Below are positions 7,250 to 15,183 of a stretch of 64,000 bases of DNA, in pieces (the stretch's first letter is position 1; every line of letters begins with the position of its first letter). The notes beneath the pieces were generated by a model, which saw only the letters and a program-made list of their open reading frames with translations, had not been told where the DNA came from and ran no database searches. Source of the DNA: Streptacidiphilus fuscans (GTDB lineage: Bacteria > Actinomycetota > Actinomycetes > Streptomycetales > Streptomycetaceae). Location: assembly GCF_015690355.1 (NCBI RefSeq), contig NZ_JADPRT010000010.1, positions 1 to 64,000 on the forward strand, in the 5' to 3' direction. Made by a program: the position numbers and the translations under genes.

Positions 7250-8832
7250 CACTTCGAGGTCCCTGTCTTCGTGTTGGTGCGATTCTCGTCGCTGCGGTGC
7301 GCGTTTGCGCGGTGCGCGTTGGTGCGGTTCGCGTCGCTGCGGGGAGTCTTCGTGCGGGTCCGGGCCTCGGACTGTGCCTCGCCCGCAGCCGCCCAGAGGT
7401 GGTGGACGGCGTAGGAGCGCCACGGACGCCAGGCGTCCGGATCGGCGTCGTCCGCGTCGTCGGTACCCCCACCGGCCGCGCGCAGGCCGTGACGCACGCC
7501 GATGTCGGTCGGCAGGTAGGCGTCGGGGTCGGCGAGTGCGCGCATCCGGATGTAGCTGACCGTCCACGGGCCGATGCCCGGGAGGGCGAGCAGTGCCGCT
7601 CCTGCCTCGTCGCGGTCCACGCCCGGGTCGAGCCGGACGCTGCCGTCCGCGAGGGCCGCGCACAGTCCGCGCAGCGCGCGTTGGCGGGCCGCGGGCATCG
7701 CCAGGTCGGCCGGGTCGGCGTCGGCCAGTGCGGCCACGCTCGGGAAGAGCCTGGTCAGGCCGCCGCTCGCGGTCGGCAGCGGCACGCCGTACCGCTCGGC
7801 CAGGCGGGCCGCGAGCGTACGCGCCGCCGCGACGGTGACCTGCTGCCCGAGGACCGCGCGCACCGCCAGCTCGTGCGGGTCGACGTGGCCCGGCGAACGC
7901 AGGCCGGGACGCTTCGCGACCAGCGGCGCGAGGTGCCGGTCCGCGCCGAGCACCTCGGCGACGGCGACCGGGTCGGCGTCCAGGTCGAACAGCGCGCGCA
8001 GGCGCTGCACGCCCATGGTCAGGTCGCGCAAACTGGTCAGCTGCAGGCGGGCGTCGAGCCAGCCCTGCGGCCGGTCGGGCTCGTCCACCTCGGCGACGGC
8101 GGGGCCGCCGGGAAGCGCGAGCGTGCGCCGGTAGCTGCGGCCGTGCGGTCCGTGGGTGATCTCCTCCACCCCGGGCACCGCACGCAGCGCGAGGAAGTCG
8201 AAGATCGCCTCCGCGTCGAAGGGCTGACGGTGTGCCAGCCGCAGCGGTATCACGCCGCGCTCCGTGGTCCGGCGGCCCTGGCGTGCGCGCAGCTCCGTCG
8301 GCGTCATCGCGTAGACCTCGCGGATGGTGTCGTTGAACTGCCGCACGCTGGCGAACCCGGCCGCGAAGGCGACCTCGGTGGCCCCCAGATCGGTCGTCTG
8401 CAGCAGCAGCCGCGCGGTCTGGGCGCGCTGCGTGCGGGCCAACGCCAGCGGGCCTGCACCGAGTTCGGCGTGCAGCTCCCGGGAGAGGTGCCGCTCGCTG
8501 TAGCCGAGGCGCGCAGCGAGTCCGGCGACGCCCTCGCGGTCGACGACGCCGTCGCCGATCAGCCGCATCGCCCGGCCGACCAGGTCGGCGCGGAGGTTCC
8601 ACTCCGGCGAGCCGGGGGCAACGTCGGGGCGGCAGCGGCGGCAGGCGCGGTATCCCGCGCCTTGGGCGGCGGCTGCGGTCGGGTAGAAGGTGATGTTCTC
8701 GCGTTTCGGCGTCCGGGCCGGGCAGCTGGGGCGGCAGTAGATGCCGGTGGTCCATACGGCCGTGTAGAACACGCCGTCGTGTCGGGCGTCCTTGCTGCTC
8801 ACCGCCCGGTAGCAGGCCTCTTCTTCCATCAT
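7249..8832 (-). CDS. alkA: Ada-AlkA fusion: methylphosphotriester sensor and 3-methyladenine glycosylase
   Basis: 527 residues. Residues 1-75 are the Ada zinc domain, with Cys33, Cys37, Cys64 and Cys67 in the same 4-27-3 spacing as E. coli Ada; Cys33 is the methyl acceptor. Residues about 80-190 form an AraC-type DNA-binding domain. The rest is AlkA: an N-terminal domain and an HhH-GPD glycosylase with LPGIGPWTVSYIRMRAL and the catalytic Asp in YLPTDIGV. The protein should sense methyl-phosphotriesters, activate transcription and excise alkylated bases. Start ATG 8832 has GGAAGA upstream. The tail is a low-complexity stretch of RTNAHRANAHR-like repeats encoded by a repetitive GCGTTGGTGCG tract, probably dispensable. 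Confidence 0.93.
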   Translation of the reverse strand: MMEEEACYRAVSSKDARHDGVFYTAVWTTGIYCRPSCPARTPKRENITFYPTAAAAQGAGYRACRRCRPDVAPGSPEWNLRADLVGRAMRLIGDGVVDREGVAGLAARLGYSERHLSRELHAELGAGPLALARTQRAQTARLLLQTTDLGATEVAFAAGFASVRQFNDTIREVYAMTPTELRARQGRRTTERGVIPLRLAHRQPFDAEAIFDFLALRAVPGVEEITHGPHGRSYRRTLALPGGPAVAEVDEPDRPQGWLDARLQLTSLRDLTMGVQRLRALFDLDADPVAVAEVLGADRHLAPLVAKRPGLRSPGHVDPHELAVRAVLGQQVTVAAARTLAARLAERYGVPLPTASGGLTRLFPSVAALADADPADLAMPAARQRALRGLCAALADGSVRLDPGVDRDEAGAALLALPGIGPWTVSYIRMRALADPDAYLPTDIGVRHGLRAAGGGTDDADDADPDAWRPWRSYAVHHLWAAAGEAQSEARTRTKTPRSDANRTNAHRANAHRSDENRTNTKTGTSK

Positions 8833-9056
8833 CACGTCTTCCAGTCTGCGGCATCGGCGGCGCTCGGACTGGCGGGAATCGGACACGGCAGTGGCGGGCG
8901 AACGCCGGCGGGCGAAAGCAGGCCGGCGAGGCGGTGGCGGGATCTTGATGCTCATCGGCGTTCTTGCCACTCGTCCGCGGCTGACCAGCCCGAAAGGATC
9001 AGGTCGTCGCAGCGAACGCGGCCGACAGGCCGCTGGAACAGGAGATCGATCCGACG

Positions 9057-9557
9057 ATGACCGACATTGCCGTCCCGAACGACAGTGCCGTCCTGCGTGT
9101 CCCCGCCGCCGAGCCGGACGTCGCCGCGGCCCACTACGCCGCCCGCCTCGCCTTCGAGGCGGACGTCTCCGACGTGCACGCCGACCTGGAGGCCGGCGTG
9201 CCGGGGCTCGTCGTGGTCGACTCCCGCAGCGACGAGGCCTGGGCGCAGGGCCACCTCCCGGGGGCCCTGCACCTGCCGACCGCCCGCATCGCCGAGCTGG
9301 CGCCGACCCTGGTGGACCGCTCGTCGACGGTCGTCACCTACTGCTGGGGCCCGGGCTGCAACGGGGCGACCCGGGCTGCGTTGGCCTTCGCCCGGCTCGG
9401 CTATGCGGTCAAGGAGATGATCGGCGGCTACGAGTACTGGGTCCGCGAGGGCTTCGACACGGAGTCCGGCGCGGGTGCGACGGGCTCCGGCGAGCTGGTG
9501 CGCAACCCGGTCGACCCGCTCACCGCTCCGCAGTCGGGGATTGCCTGCGCCTGCTGA
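9057..9557 (+). CDS. Rhodanese-like domain protein
   Basis: 166 residues, a single rhodanese domain. The sulfur-accepting loop is YCWGPGCNGATRAA with the catalytic Cys first, preceded by the conserved DSRSDEAWAQGHLPGALHLP segment. Such proteins move sulfane sulfur or act as phosphatase-like scaffolds. The ATG at 9057 follows AGGAG at a slightly long spacing. It reads away from the Ada-AlkA gene and its last 38 bp overlap the 3' end of rsgA on the other strand. No partner gene suggests a particular substrate. Confidence 0.88.
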   Translation: MTDIAVPNDSAVLRVPAAEPDVAAAHYAARLAFEADVSDVHADLEAGVPGLVVVDSRSDEAWAQGHLPGALHLPTARIAELAPTLVDRSSTVVTYCWGPGCNGATRAALAFARLGYAVKEMIGGYEYWVREGFDTESGAGATGSGELVRNPVDPLTAPQSGIACAC

Positions 9558-10671
9558 CCTTCTCGCGCCGGTCACGGGCCTCCCGCGCCTCCTTGGCGAG
9601 CTTGCCGCGCTCCCGCCAGATTCGGGACAGCTCGGCCCGCGCCCGGGCGTCGGTGCGGGAGGCCATCCACCGGTTCTCGCGCAGCAGCTTGCGGTAGCTC
9701 TCCAGTCGGCGGTGACTCAGTTCACCGTCGTCCAGAGCCTGTTGGACCGCGCAGCCGGGCTCGCCAAGATGACCGCAGTCGGCGAAGCGGCAGCCCCCGG
9801 CCAGCTCGTCGATGTCGGCGAAGACCTGCTGCAACCCCGCATCGGCGTCCATCACGCCGACGCCGCGCAGACCCGGGGTGTCGATCAGCACGCCACCGCC
9901 GGGCAGCGGCAGCAGCTCGCGGGTCGTGGTGGTGTGCCGACCCTTGCCGTCGACGCCGATCGCGCGGACGTCCATCGCGTCGACGCCGGTGAGGGCGTTG
10001 GCCAGCGTCGACTTGCCGACACCGGACTGACCGAGCAGCACCGTGGTGCCGCCCAGCCGGGCGGCCAACTCGGCCGTGCCCGCGCCCGTGAGGGCGCTGA
10101 CGACCAGGACGTCCACACCGGGGGCGACGCGCGCGACGTCGTCCCTGATCTGTTCGGCGTCCGGCGCGGCGTCCGCCTTGGTGAGCACGACGAGCGGCAC
10201 GGCGCCGCTCTCCCAGGCGAGAGTGAGGAAGCGCTCGATCCGGCCGAGGTCGGGCTCGACGGCGAGCGAGACGGCGATCACGACGGTGCCGACATTGGCG
10301 GCCAGCACCTGGCCCTCGGAGCGCTTGGACGCACCCGAGCGGATCACCGTGCTGCGACGCGGCAGCAGGCAACGCACCAGGTCGCCGACCGCGCTCTGGC
10401 CGCGGGCGACGACGGCCCAGTCGCCGGTGCAGACGATCCGGACCGGGTCGCGCGGGGTGACCAGCGCGGTGTCGGCGCGGAGCACGCCCTCGGCGGTGAT
10501 CACGTCGCACATCCCGCGGTCGACCCGGGCGACGCGGCCGGGCAGCAGTCCGGTTTCGCCGCCCACGGCAGCGTCGAACTCCGCCTGCCAGGCGTCGTCC
10601 CAGCCGTAGCGGGCGAGGGGGTGAGCCTCAGCGTCGTGCGACGCGTATGAGGCCTGAAGAATGGAGGACAA
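9520..10671 (-). CDS. rsgA: Small ribosomal subunit biogenesis GTPase RsgA
   Basis: 383 residues with the circularly permuted GTPase order: G4 TKAD (164-167), G1 GQSGVGKS (214-221), then G3 DTPGL (264-268). The C-terminal zinc domain has Cys294, Cys299, His301 and Cys307. An OB-fold precedes the GTPase (LLPGRVARVDRGMCDVITAEG). It matures the 30S subunit, releasing factors on GTP hydrolysis. The TTG at 10671 is the longest in-frame start and a weak one (GAAGGG about 12 nt upstream). A 34-codon reading frame with a much better ribosome binding site overlaps this start, so initiation may be coupled. The 3' end overlaps the rhodanese gene by 38 bp. Confidence 0.92.
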   Translation of the reverse strand: MSSILQASYASHDAEAHPLARYGWDDAWQAEFDAAVGGETGLLPGRVARVDRGMCDVITAEGVLRADTALVTPRDPVRIVCTGDWAVVARGQSAVGDLVRCLLPRRSTVIRSGASKRSEGQVLAANVGTVVIAVSLAVEPDLGRIERFLTLAWESGAVPLVVLTKADAAPDAEQIRDDVARVAPGVDVLVVSALTGAGTAELAARLGGTTVLLGQSGVGKSTLANALTGVDAMDVRAIGVDGKGRHTTTTRELLPLPGGGVLIDTPGLRGVGVMDADAGLQQVFADIDELAGGCRFADCGHLGEPGCAVQQALDDGELSHRRLESYRKLLRENRWMASRTDARARAELSRIWRERGKLAKEAREARDRREKVSRRRQSPTAER

Positions 10672-10732
10672 GAGAAGAAGCCCTTCGAAGGGTGAGGTCG
10701 GTGGTGAGCTGCGAAGCGTCCGCGATGGTCAT
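10628..10732 (-). CDS. Possible upstream ORF overlapping the rsgA start
   Basis: 34 codons from ATG 10732 to TGA 10628, preceded by GGGAGGTGAGGACG, one of the strongest ribosome binding sites in this part of the window. The peptide (MTIADASQLTTDLTLRRASS and on) resembles nothing I know. It runs in a different frame from rsgA and overlaps its first 44 nt. It may be a coupling ORF that raises or limits rsgA translation, or it may mean that the rsgA start is misplaced. Confidence 0.35.
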   Translation of the reverse strand: MTIADASQLTTDLTLRRASSLVLHSSGLIRVARR

Positions 10733-10827
10733 CAACGTCCTCACCTCCCTGGCTTCTTGAAGTCCTCTGTGGTCTCGTCCCGACGCTAGCGACGCGCTGG
10801 GCGCGGCGCCACCGATTTAGCCGCCGA

Positions 10828-12018
10828 TCACTCGTTCGAGTTCTGCTGGTCGTCGAAGGGCGACGGGTAGCGGCGACGCGGCGGGCTCTTGCTCTGGAGG
10901 CGGCGCTTGAGCTCGCTCGGGGGCAGGAAGTCCGCCCACCGCTCCGGGTACTCGGCCGGCGCCTCGGGTTCGCCGCCCTCCTCCGGCGGAGCGGGCGGGT
11001 AGGCGGCGCGGTTTCGGGTGGCCGTGCGTCGCGCCTCGGCGCGCCGTATCACTTCGAGGGCCGCGTCCTCGCGAGCCTGCTCGGCGGCGGCGCGGGCCTG
11101 CTCGGTCTCGCGGGTCGGCCACATCTGGTCGATGGCGGCGTTCATGGCCGCGCCGATCAGCACCGCGAGGGCGGTCACGCCGATCCAGAGCAGCACCGCG
11201 ATCGGTGCGGCCAGCGAGCTGTAGACGGTCGGGCCCTCGACCGAGTGGACCAGGTAGAGCCGCAGGAAGATGCTGCAGACGAAGAAGACGATCAGCGCCA
11301 CTATCGCTCCGGGCACGTCCTCCTTCCACGCCGTCCGAACCGGCACCGCAACGTGGTAGAGCGTGGTCATGAAGCAGACCGAGAGCAGGATCGCGCCCGG
11401 CCAGTAGAGCGCGTGCACCACCCCCGCCGTCGCCGGGAACCAGCGCACCAGCTGGTCCGGACCGGCGATCACCACCGGCCCGATGACCGTCCCCGCGAGC
11501 AGCGCCACCACGTAGAGGCCGAGCGAGAGCAGTCGGGTGTGCACGATCCCGCGCTGGTCCTCCAGCCCGTACATGATCGTGACCGTGTCGACGAAGACGT
11601 AGAGCGCCCGCGACCCGGACCAGAGTGCCAGCAGGAAGCCGATCGAGATCAGGTCGGGCCGCCCGCCGCTGAAGACGCTGTGGAGCAGCGGCATCACCGT
11701 CTGGTGCACGGAGCTCGGGGCCAGGAAGGTCCCGGCGATGCGGAGGATGTCCGCCTCCAGCTTGGCGATCACGCTCTGGCTCAGGTAGCCGAGCGTTCCC
11801 GCGATGGAGAGCAGCAGCGGCGGCACCGACATCAGCGTGAAGAAGGCGACCTCGGCGGCGAGCCCGGTGACCCGGTACTCGATGCAGATGGAGGTGGTGT
11901 CCTTGATCAGCTTCCAGGCGATGGCACGATAGGAGGGGCCGGAGCGTCGCCGTCCGGCACGCCGGGTGTCACGGGCCCGATGCCGCGCCTTGGGTGAGGA
12001 TTCGCCTGCCGGTTGCAC
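10828..12018 (-). CDS. YihY/BrkB family inner-membrane protein
   Basis: 396 residues with about six membrane segments between residues 50 and 300 (for example FFTLMSVPPLLLSIAGTLGY and PIAVLLWIGVTALAVLIGAA), in the YihY/BrkB (formerly RNase BN) pattern. The family's biochemical role is unsettled. The N-terminus is Arg-rich; the C-terminal 110 residues form an Ala/Arg/Glu-rich, charged cytoplasmic tail ending in Pro-rich sequence. GTG start at 12018. It stands alone, divergent from the sulfur operon. Confidence 0.88.
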   Translation of the reverse strand: MQPAGESSPKARHRARDTRRAGRRRSGPSYRAIAWKLIKDTTSICIEYRVTGLAAEVAFFTLMSVPPLLLSIAGTLGYLSQSVIAKLEADILRIAGTFLAPSSVHQTVMPLLHSVFSGGRPDLISIGFLLALWSGSRALYVFVDTVTIMYGLEDQRGIVHTRLLSLGLYVVALLAGTVIGPVVIAGPDQLVRWFPATAGVVHALYWPGAILLSVCFMTTLYHVAVPVRTAWKEDVPGAIVALIVFFVCSIFLRLYLVHSVEGPTVYSSLAAPIAVLLWIGVTALAVLIGAAMNAAIDQMWPTRETEQARAAAEQAREDAALEVIRRAEARRTATRNRAAYPPAPPEEGGEPEAPAEYPERWADFLPPSELKRRLQSKSPPRRRYPSPFDDQQNSNE

Positions 12019-12102
12019 GTGTCCAACCTATCGGCCCGGACGCTCATGATCAGAGCGGTGCCGACGCGTACTCCGCCCGGTCCGGTGTGACGGAGGCGGC
12101 GA

Positions 12103-12228
12103 AAAGTCCACATGCTGGAACGATCAGTCTCGCAGATCGTCGATTAGGCACCCTCGACGACAGATCGACACCCCGGGGCCACCACGCCCCGAGTCAAATC
12201 TCAGCTTTCAGGACACCAAAGTCCACAT
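12103..12228. repeat. Pair of 11-bp direct repeats upstream of the sulfur leader ORF
   Basis: AAAGTCCACAT occurs at 12103-12113 and again at 12218-12228. The second copy also forms an inverted repeat, GTCCAC at 12221-12226 with GTGGAC at 12240-12245. The pair is upstream of the Cys leader peptide and could be a binding site for a regulator of the sulfur operon or of the divergent YihY gene. The repeats are directly visible; the role is a guess. Confidence 0.35.
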
Positions 12229-12276
12229 AATGGATAGTGGTGGACGCCAGAAAGATCGGCATGCGACGCTCTTGCC

Positions 12277-12360
12277 ATGTCTGGTGCCGGAACTGCCTTG
12301 GTAGGTCGACTTCACGTCGATCTCTGCCGCATGTCCAGCGCCATCTGTCCGGTGACCTGA
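12277..12360 (+). CDS. Cysteine-codon leader peptide of the sulfur assimilation operon
   Basis: 27 residues: MSGAGTALVGRLHVDLCRMS, then SAICPVT. It matches the short 'putative leader peptide' family of Streptomyces whose core is R-x-HVDLCR-x-SSAIC. Two Cys codons (residues 17 and 24) lie close to the stop. It precedes the sulfite reductase gene by 179 bp, the position expected for a peptide whose translation senses charged tRNA-Cys. There is no clear ribosome binding site. Cys-codon leader ORFs acting on sulfur genes are known in mycobacteria; that this one attenuates is an inference. Confidence 0.75.
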   Translation: MSGAGTALVGRLHVDLCRMSSAICPVT

Positions 12361-12538
12361 ACACCCCGCCGCACACCGAGGACAGCCCCCGCCCGACGAT
12401 CCGCCCGCCGCAGTGCGGAAGGCGTCGGCCCCGGCCTGGTCACCGCCGCCCCCGATGCGAACCCGCAGGTGGGAGCCGCAGTGCCACGGACCGGGAGACG
12501 CCCCCATCAGGCCCGAACCACTGCCGAAGGACGCTTCC

Positions 12539-14230
12539 ATGGCCACCACCCCCACGTCTTCGACGCCACCCAAGCGCAAGGCGACCCGTCACCGCGGTGA
12601 GGGTCAGTGGGCCGCCGGCCACTTCACGCCACTCAACGCCAACGAGCAGTTCAAGAAGGACGACGACAGTCTCAATGTGCGGACACGGATCGAGACGATC
12701 TACGCACACCGCGGCTTCGACTCCATCGACCCCTCGGACCTGCGCGGGCGGATGCGCTGGTGGGGCCTGTACACCCAGCGTCGCCAGGGCATCGACGGCG
12801 GCAAGACCGCCATCCTCGAGCCGCACGAGCTCGACGACGAGTTCTTCATGCTGCGGGTGCGCATCGACGGCGGCCGGCTGACCGTGGCGCAGCTGCGCGC
12901 GATCGGCGAGGTGTCGCAGACCTACGCGCGCGGCACGGCCGACCTGACGGACCGCCAGAACATCCAGTTCCACTGGATCCGGATCGAGGACATGCCGGAG
13001 ATCTGGCGGATCCTGGAGGGCGTCGGCCTGTCGACCACGGAGGCGTGCGGCGACTGCCCGCGCGTCATCCTGGGCTCGCCGGTGGCGGGCATCGCCGCGA
13101 ACGAGATCATCGACGGCACGCCCGCGCTGGAGGAGATCCACCGCCGCGTCGTCGGCAACCCCGAGTTCTCCAACCTGCCGCGCAAGTTCAAGAGCGCGAT
13201 CTCGGGCTCGCCGCTGCTGGACGTGGTCCACGAGATCAACGACGTGGCCTTCGTCGGCGTCGAGCACCCCGAGCACGGCCCCGGCTTCGACCTCTGGGTC
13301 GGCGGCGGCCTCTCCACCAACCCGCGGCTCGGCGAGCGCCTGGGCGCCTGGGTGCCGCTGGACGAGGTCCCGGACGTCTTCGTCGGCGTCCTGTCGATCT
13401 TCCGCGACTACGGCTACCGCCGGCTGCGCACCCGCGCCCGGCTCAAGTTCCTGATGGCCGACTGGGGCGCCGAGAAGTTCCGCCAGGTCCTGGAGGACGA
13501 GTACCTGCACCGCGCGCTGGTCGACGGTCCGGCCCCGGCCGAGCCGGTCGGGCGCTGGCGCGACCACGTCGGCGTGCACCGGCAGAAGGACGGCAAGTTC
13601 TACGTCGGCTTCGCACCCAGCGTCGGCCGCGTGGACGGCTCGCTGCTGACCAAGGTCGCCGACCTGGCCGCCGTCCACGGCTCGGACCGGCTCCGCACCA
13701 CGACCGAGCAGAAGATGATCGTGCTGGACGTGGCCGAGGACCAGGTCGACTCGCTGGTCGCCGGGCTGGAGTCGCTGGGCCTGCAGGTCAAGCCGTCCAG
13801 CTTCCGCCGCGGCACGATGGCCTGCACCGGCATCGAGTTCTGCAAGCTCGCGATCGTGGAGACCAAGGAGCGCGGCCGGACCCTGATCGAGGAGTTGGAG
13901 GCGCGGCTGCCGGAGTTCGACGAGCCGCTCACCATCAACATCAACGGCTGCCCGAACGCGTGCGCGCGGATCCAGGTCGGCGACATCGGCCTCAAGGGTC
14001 AGCTGGTCGTCGACGAGAACGGCGAGCAGGTCGAGGGCTACCAGGTGCACCTGGGGGGCGCGTTGGGCCTGGACGCCGGCTTCGGCCGCAAGGTCCGCGG
14101 CCTGAAGGTCACCAAGGACGGCCTCGCCGACTACATCGAGCGCGTCCTGCGCGGCTACCTGGCCGACCGCCACGAGGGCGAGCGGTTCGCGCAGTGGACG
14201 ACGCGTGCGAGCGAGGAGCAGCTGTCATGA
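12539..14230 (+). CDS. Ferredoxin-type sulfite (nitrite/sulfite) reductase
   Basis: 563 residues, normal for the haemoprotein. It reduces sulfite to sulfide with six electrons from ferredoxin. The sirohaem/[4Fe-4S] ligands are Cys429, Cys435, Cys471 and Cys475, in the motifs ACTGIEFCK and NGCPNACAR. Two ferrodoxin-like half domains and two sirohaem half domains follow the family order. The ATG at 12539 follows GAAGGA by 8 nt and was preferred to the upstream in-frame ATG at 12413. The location among cysH, cysC, cysD and cysN and a sirohaem chelatase indicates sulfite rather than nitrite as substrate. The next gene overlaps its stop (ATGA). Confidence 0.93.
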   Translation: MATTPTSSTPPKRKATRHRGEGQWAAGHFTPLNANEQFKKDDDSLNVRTRIETIYAHRGFDSIDPSDLRGRMRWWGLYTQRRQGIDGGKTAILEPHELDDEFFMLRVRIDGGRLTVAQLRAIGEVSQTYARGTADLTDRQNIQFHWIRIEDMPEIWRILEGVGLSTTEACGDCPRVILGSPVAGIAANEIIDGTPALEEIHRRVVGNPEFSNLPRKFKSAISGSPLLDVVHEINDVAFVGVEHPEHGPGFDLWVGGGLSTNPRLGERLGAWVPLDEVPDVFVGVLSIFRDYGYRRLRTRARLKFLMADWGAEKFRQVLEDEYLHRALVDGPAPAEPVGRWRDHVGVHRQKDGKFYVGFAPSVGRVDGSLLTKVADLAAVHGSDRLRTTTEQKMIVLDVAEDQVDSLVAGLESLGLQVKPSSFRRGTMACTGIEFCKLAIVETKERGRTLIEELEARLPEFDEPLTININGCPNACARIQVGDIGLKGQLVVDENGEQVEGYQVHLGGALGLDAGFGRKVRGLKVTKDGLADYIERVLRGYLADRHEGERFAQWTTRASEEQLS

Positions 14231-14418
14231 GTGAGCGTGCCGCGCCCTTCTACTGCCCCTACTGCGGCGACGAGGACCTGCGCCCGAGCGAGACCGGCGG
14301 GCACGGGGCCTGGGAGTGCGCCTCCTGCCGACGCGCCTTCGCCCTGAAGTTCCTGGGGCTGCTGTCCACCTCTACCGCCACCGCGACCGGGGGACGTCCA
14401 GATGACCACCGAGACTGA
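14227..14418 (+). CDS. Small zinc-ribbon protein of the sulfur operon
   Basis: 63 residues starting at an ATG that overlaps the sulfite reductase stop; its last 17 bp overlap cysH. Two CxxC pairs, CPYC and CASC, about 22 residues apart, form a probable zinc ribbon or rubredoxin-like site (FYCPYCGDEDLRPSE). The tail is Ser/Thr-rich. A small protein at this position is, as I recall, conserved in Streptomyces sulfur operons. It could bind a metal or donate electrons to the reductases, but there is no experimental role I can cite. Confidence 0.8.
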   Translation: MSERAAPFYCPYCGDEDLRPSETGGHGAWECASCRRAFALKFLGLLSTSTATATGGRPDDHRD

Positions 14419-15130
14419 GCACACGCACTCCGCTTACACGCCCGAGCAGTTGGAGGCCCTGGCCACCACCGCCGCCCGGGAGCTGGAGGAGGCCTCCGCA
14501 CAGGAGATCATGCGCTGGGCCGCCGAGACCTTCGGCACGCGCCTCGCGGTGACCTCCTCGATGGAGGACGCGGTCGTCGCCCACCTGGGCGGGGCCGCGC
14601 TGCCGGGCATCGACGTGGTCTTCCTGGACACGGGCTACCACTTCGCGGAGACCATCGGCACCCGCGACGCGGTCGCGGCGACGATGCCGGTCAACGTGAT
14701 CACGCTGACGCCGCGTCAGACCGTGGCCGAGCAGGACGCGGAGTACGGCCCCCGGCTGCACGACCGCGACCCGGACCTCTGCTGCAAGCTGCGCAAAGTC
14801 GAGCCGCTGAACCGCGGCCTGGCCGGCTACGACGCCTGGGCCACCGGGCTGCGCCGCGACGAGTCGCCGACGCGGGCGAACACCCCGGTGGTGGCCTACG
14901 ACCCGAAGCGGCAGAAGGTCAAGATCGCCCCGATCGCCCGCTGGACGCAGGACGACGTGGACGCCTACGTGGCGGAGCACGGCATCCTGCTCAACCCGCT
15001 GCTCTTCGACGGCTACGCCTCGATCGGCTGCGCGCCGGAGTCCTGCACCCGCCGGGTGCTGGAAGGCGAGGACGCCCGCTCGGGCCGCTGGTCCGGCGCC
15101 GGCAAGACCGAGTGCGGCATCCACCTCTGA
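14402..15130 (+). CDS. cysH: Phosphoadenylyl-/adenylyl-sulfate reductase
   Basis: 242 residues. It reduces activated sulfate (APS or PAPS) to sulfite with thioredoxin. The C-terminal KTECGIHL carries catalytic Cys238, and SSMEDA (52-57) is the nucleotide loop. The Cys127-Cys128 pair and Cys210 with Cys215 are the cluster ligands of the Fe-S class, which suggests APS as substrate. In that class the second pair is normally Cys-x-x-Cys (GCAPCT); here it reads GCAPESCT, two residues longer. The gene overlaps the zinc-ribbon gene by 17 bp. Confidence 0.92.
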   Translation: MTTETEHTHSAYTPEQLEALATTAARELEEASAQEIMRWAAETFGTRLAVTSSMEDAVVAHLGGAALPGIDVVFLDTGYHFAETIGTRDAVAATMPVNVITLTPRQTVAEQDAEYGPRLHDRDPDLCCKLRKVEPLNRGLAGYDAWATGLRRDESPTRANTPVVAYDPKRQKVKIAPIARWTQDDVDAYVAEHGILLNPLLFDGYASIGCAPESCTRRVLEGEDARSGRWSGAGKTECGIHL

Positions 15131-15183
15131 CCGCTCGCCCGACATCTCCGTCCTTTCGACTGACCACTCTGGAGCAGAGCTTC

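Noticed and set aside
12237..12881. Longer plus frame with three early Cys codons overlapping the sulfur leader ORF
   Set aside because: It runs into an antisense-like Arg-rich stretch overlapping the sulfite reductase gene, whereas the 27-codon frame matches a known leader family.
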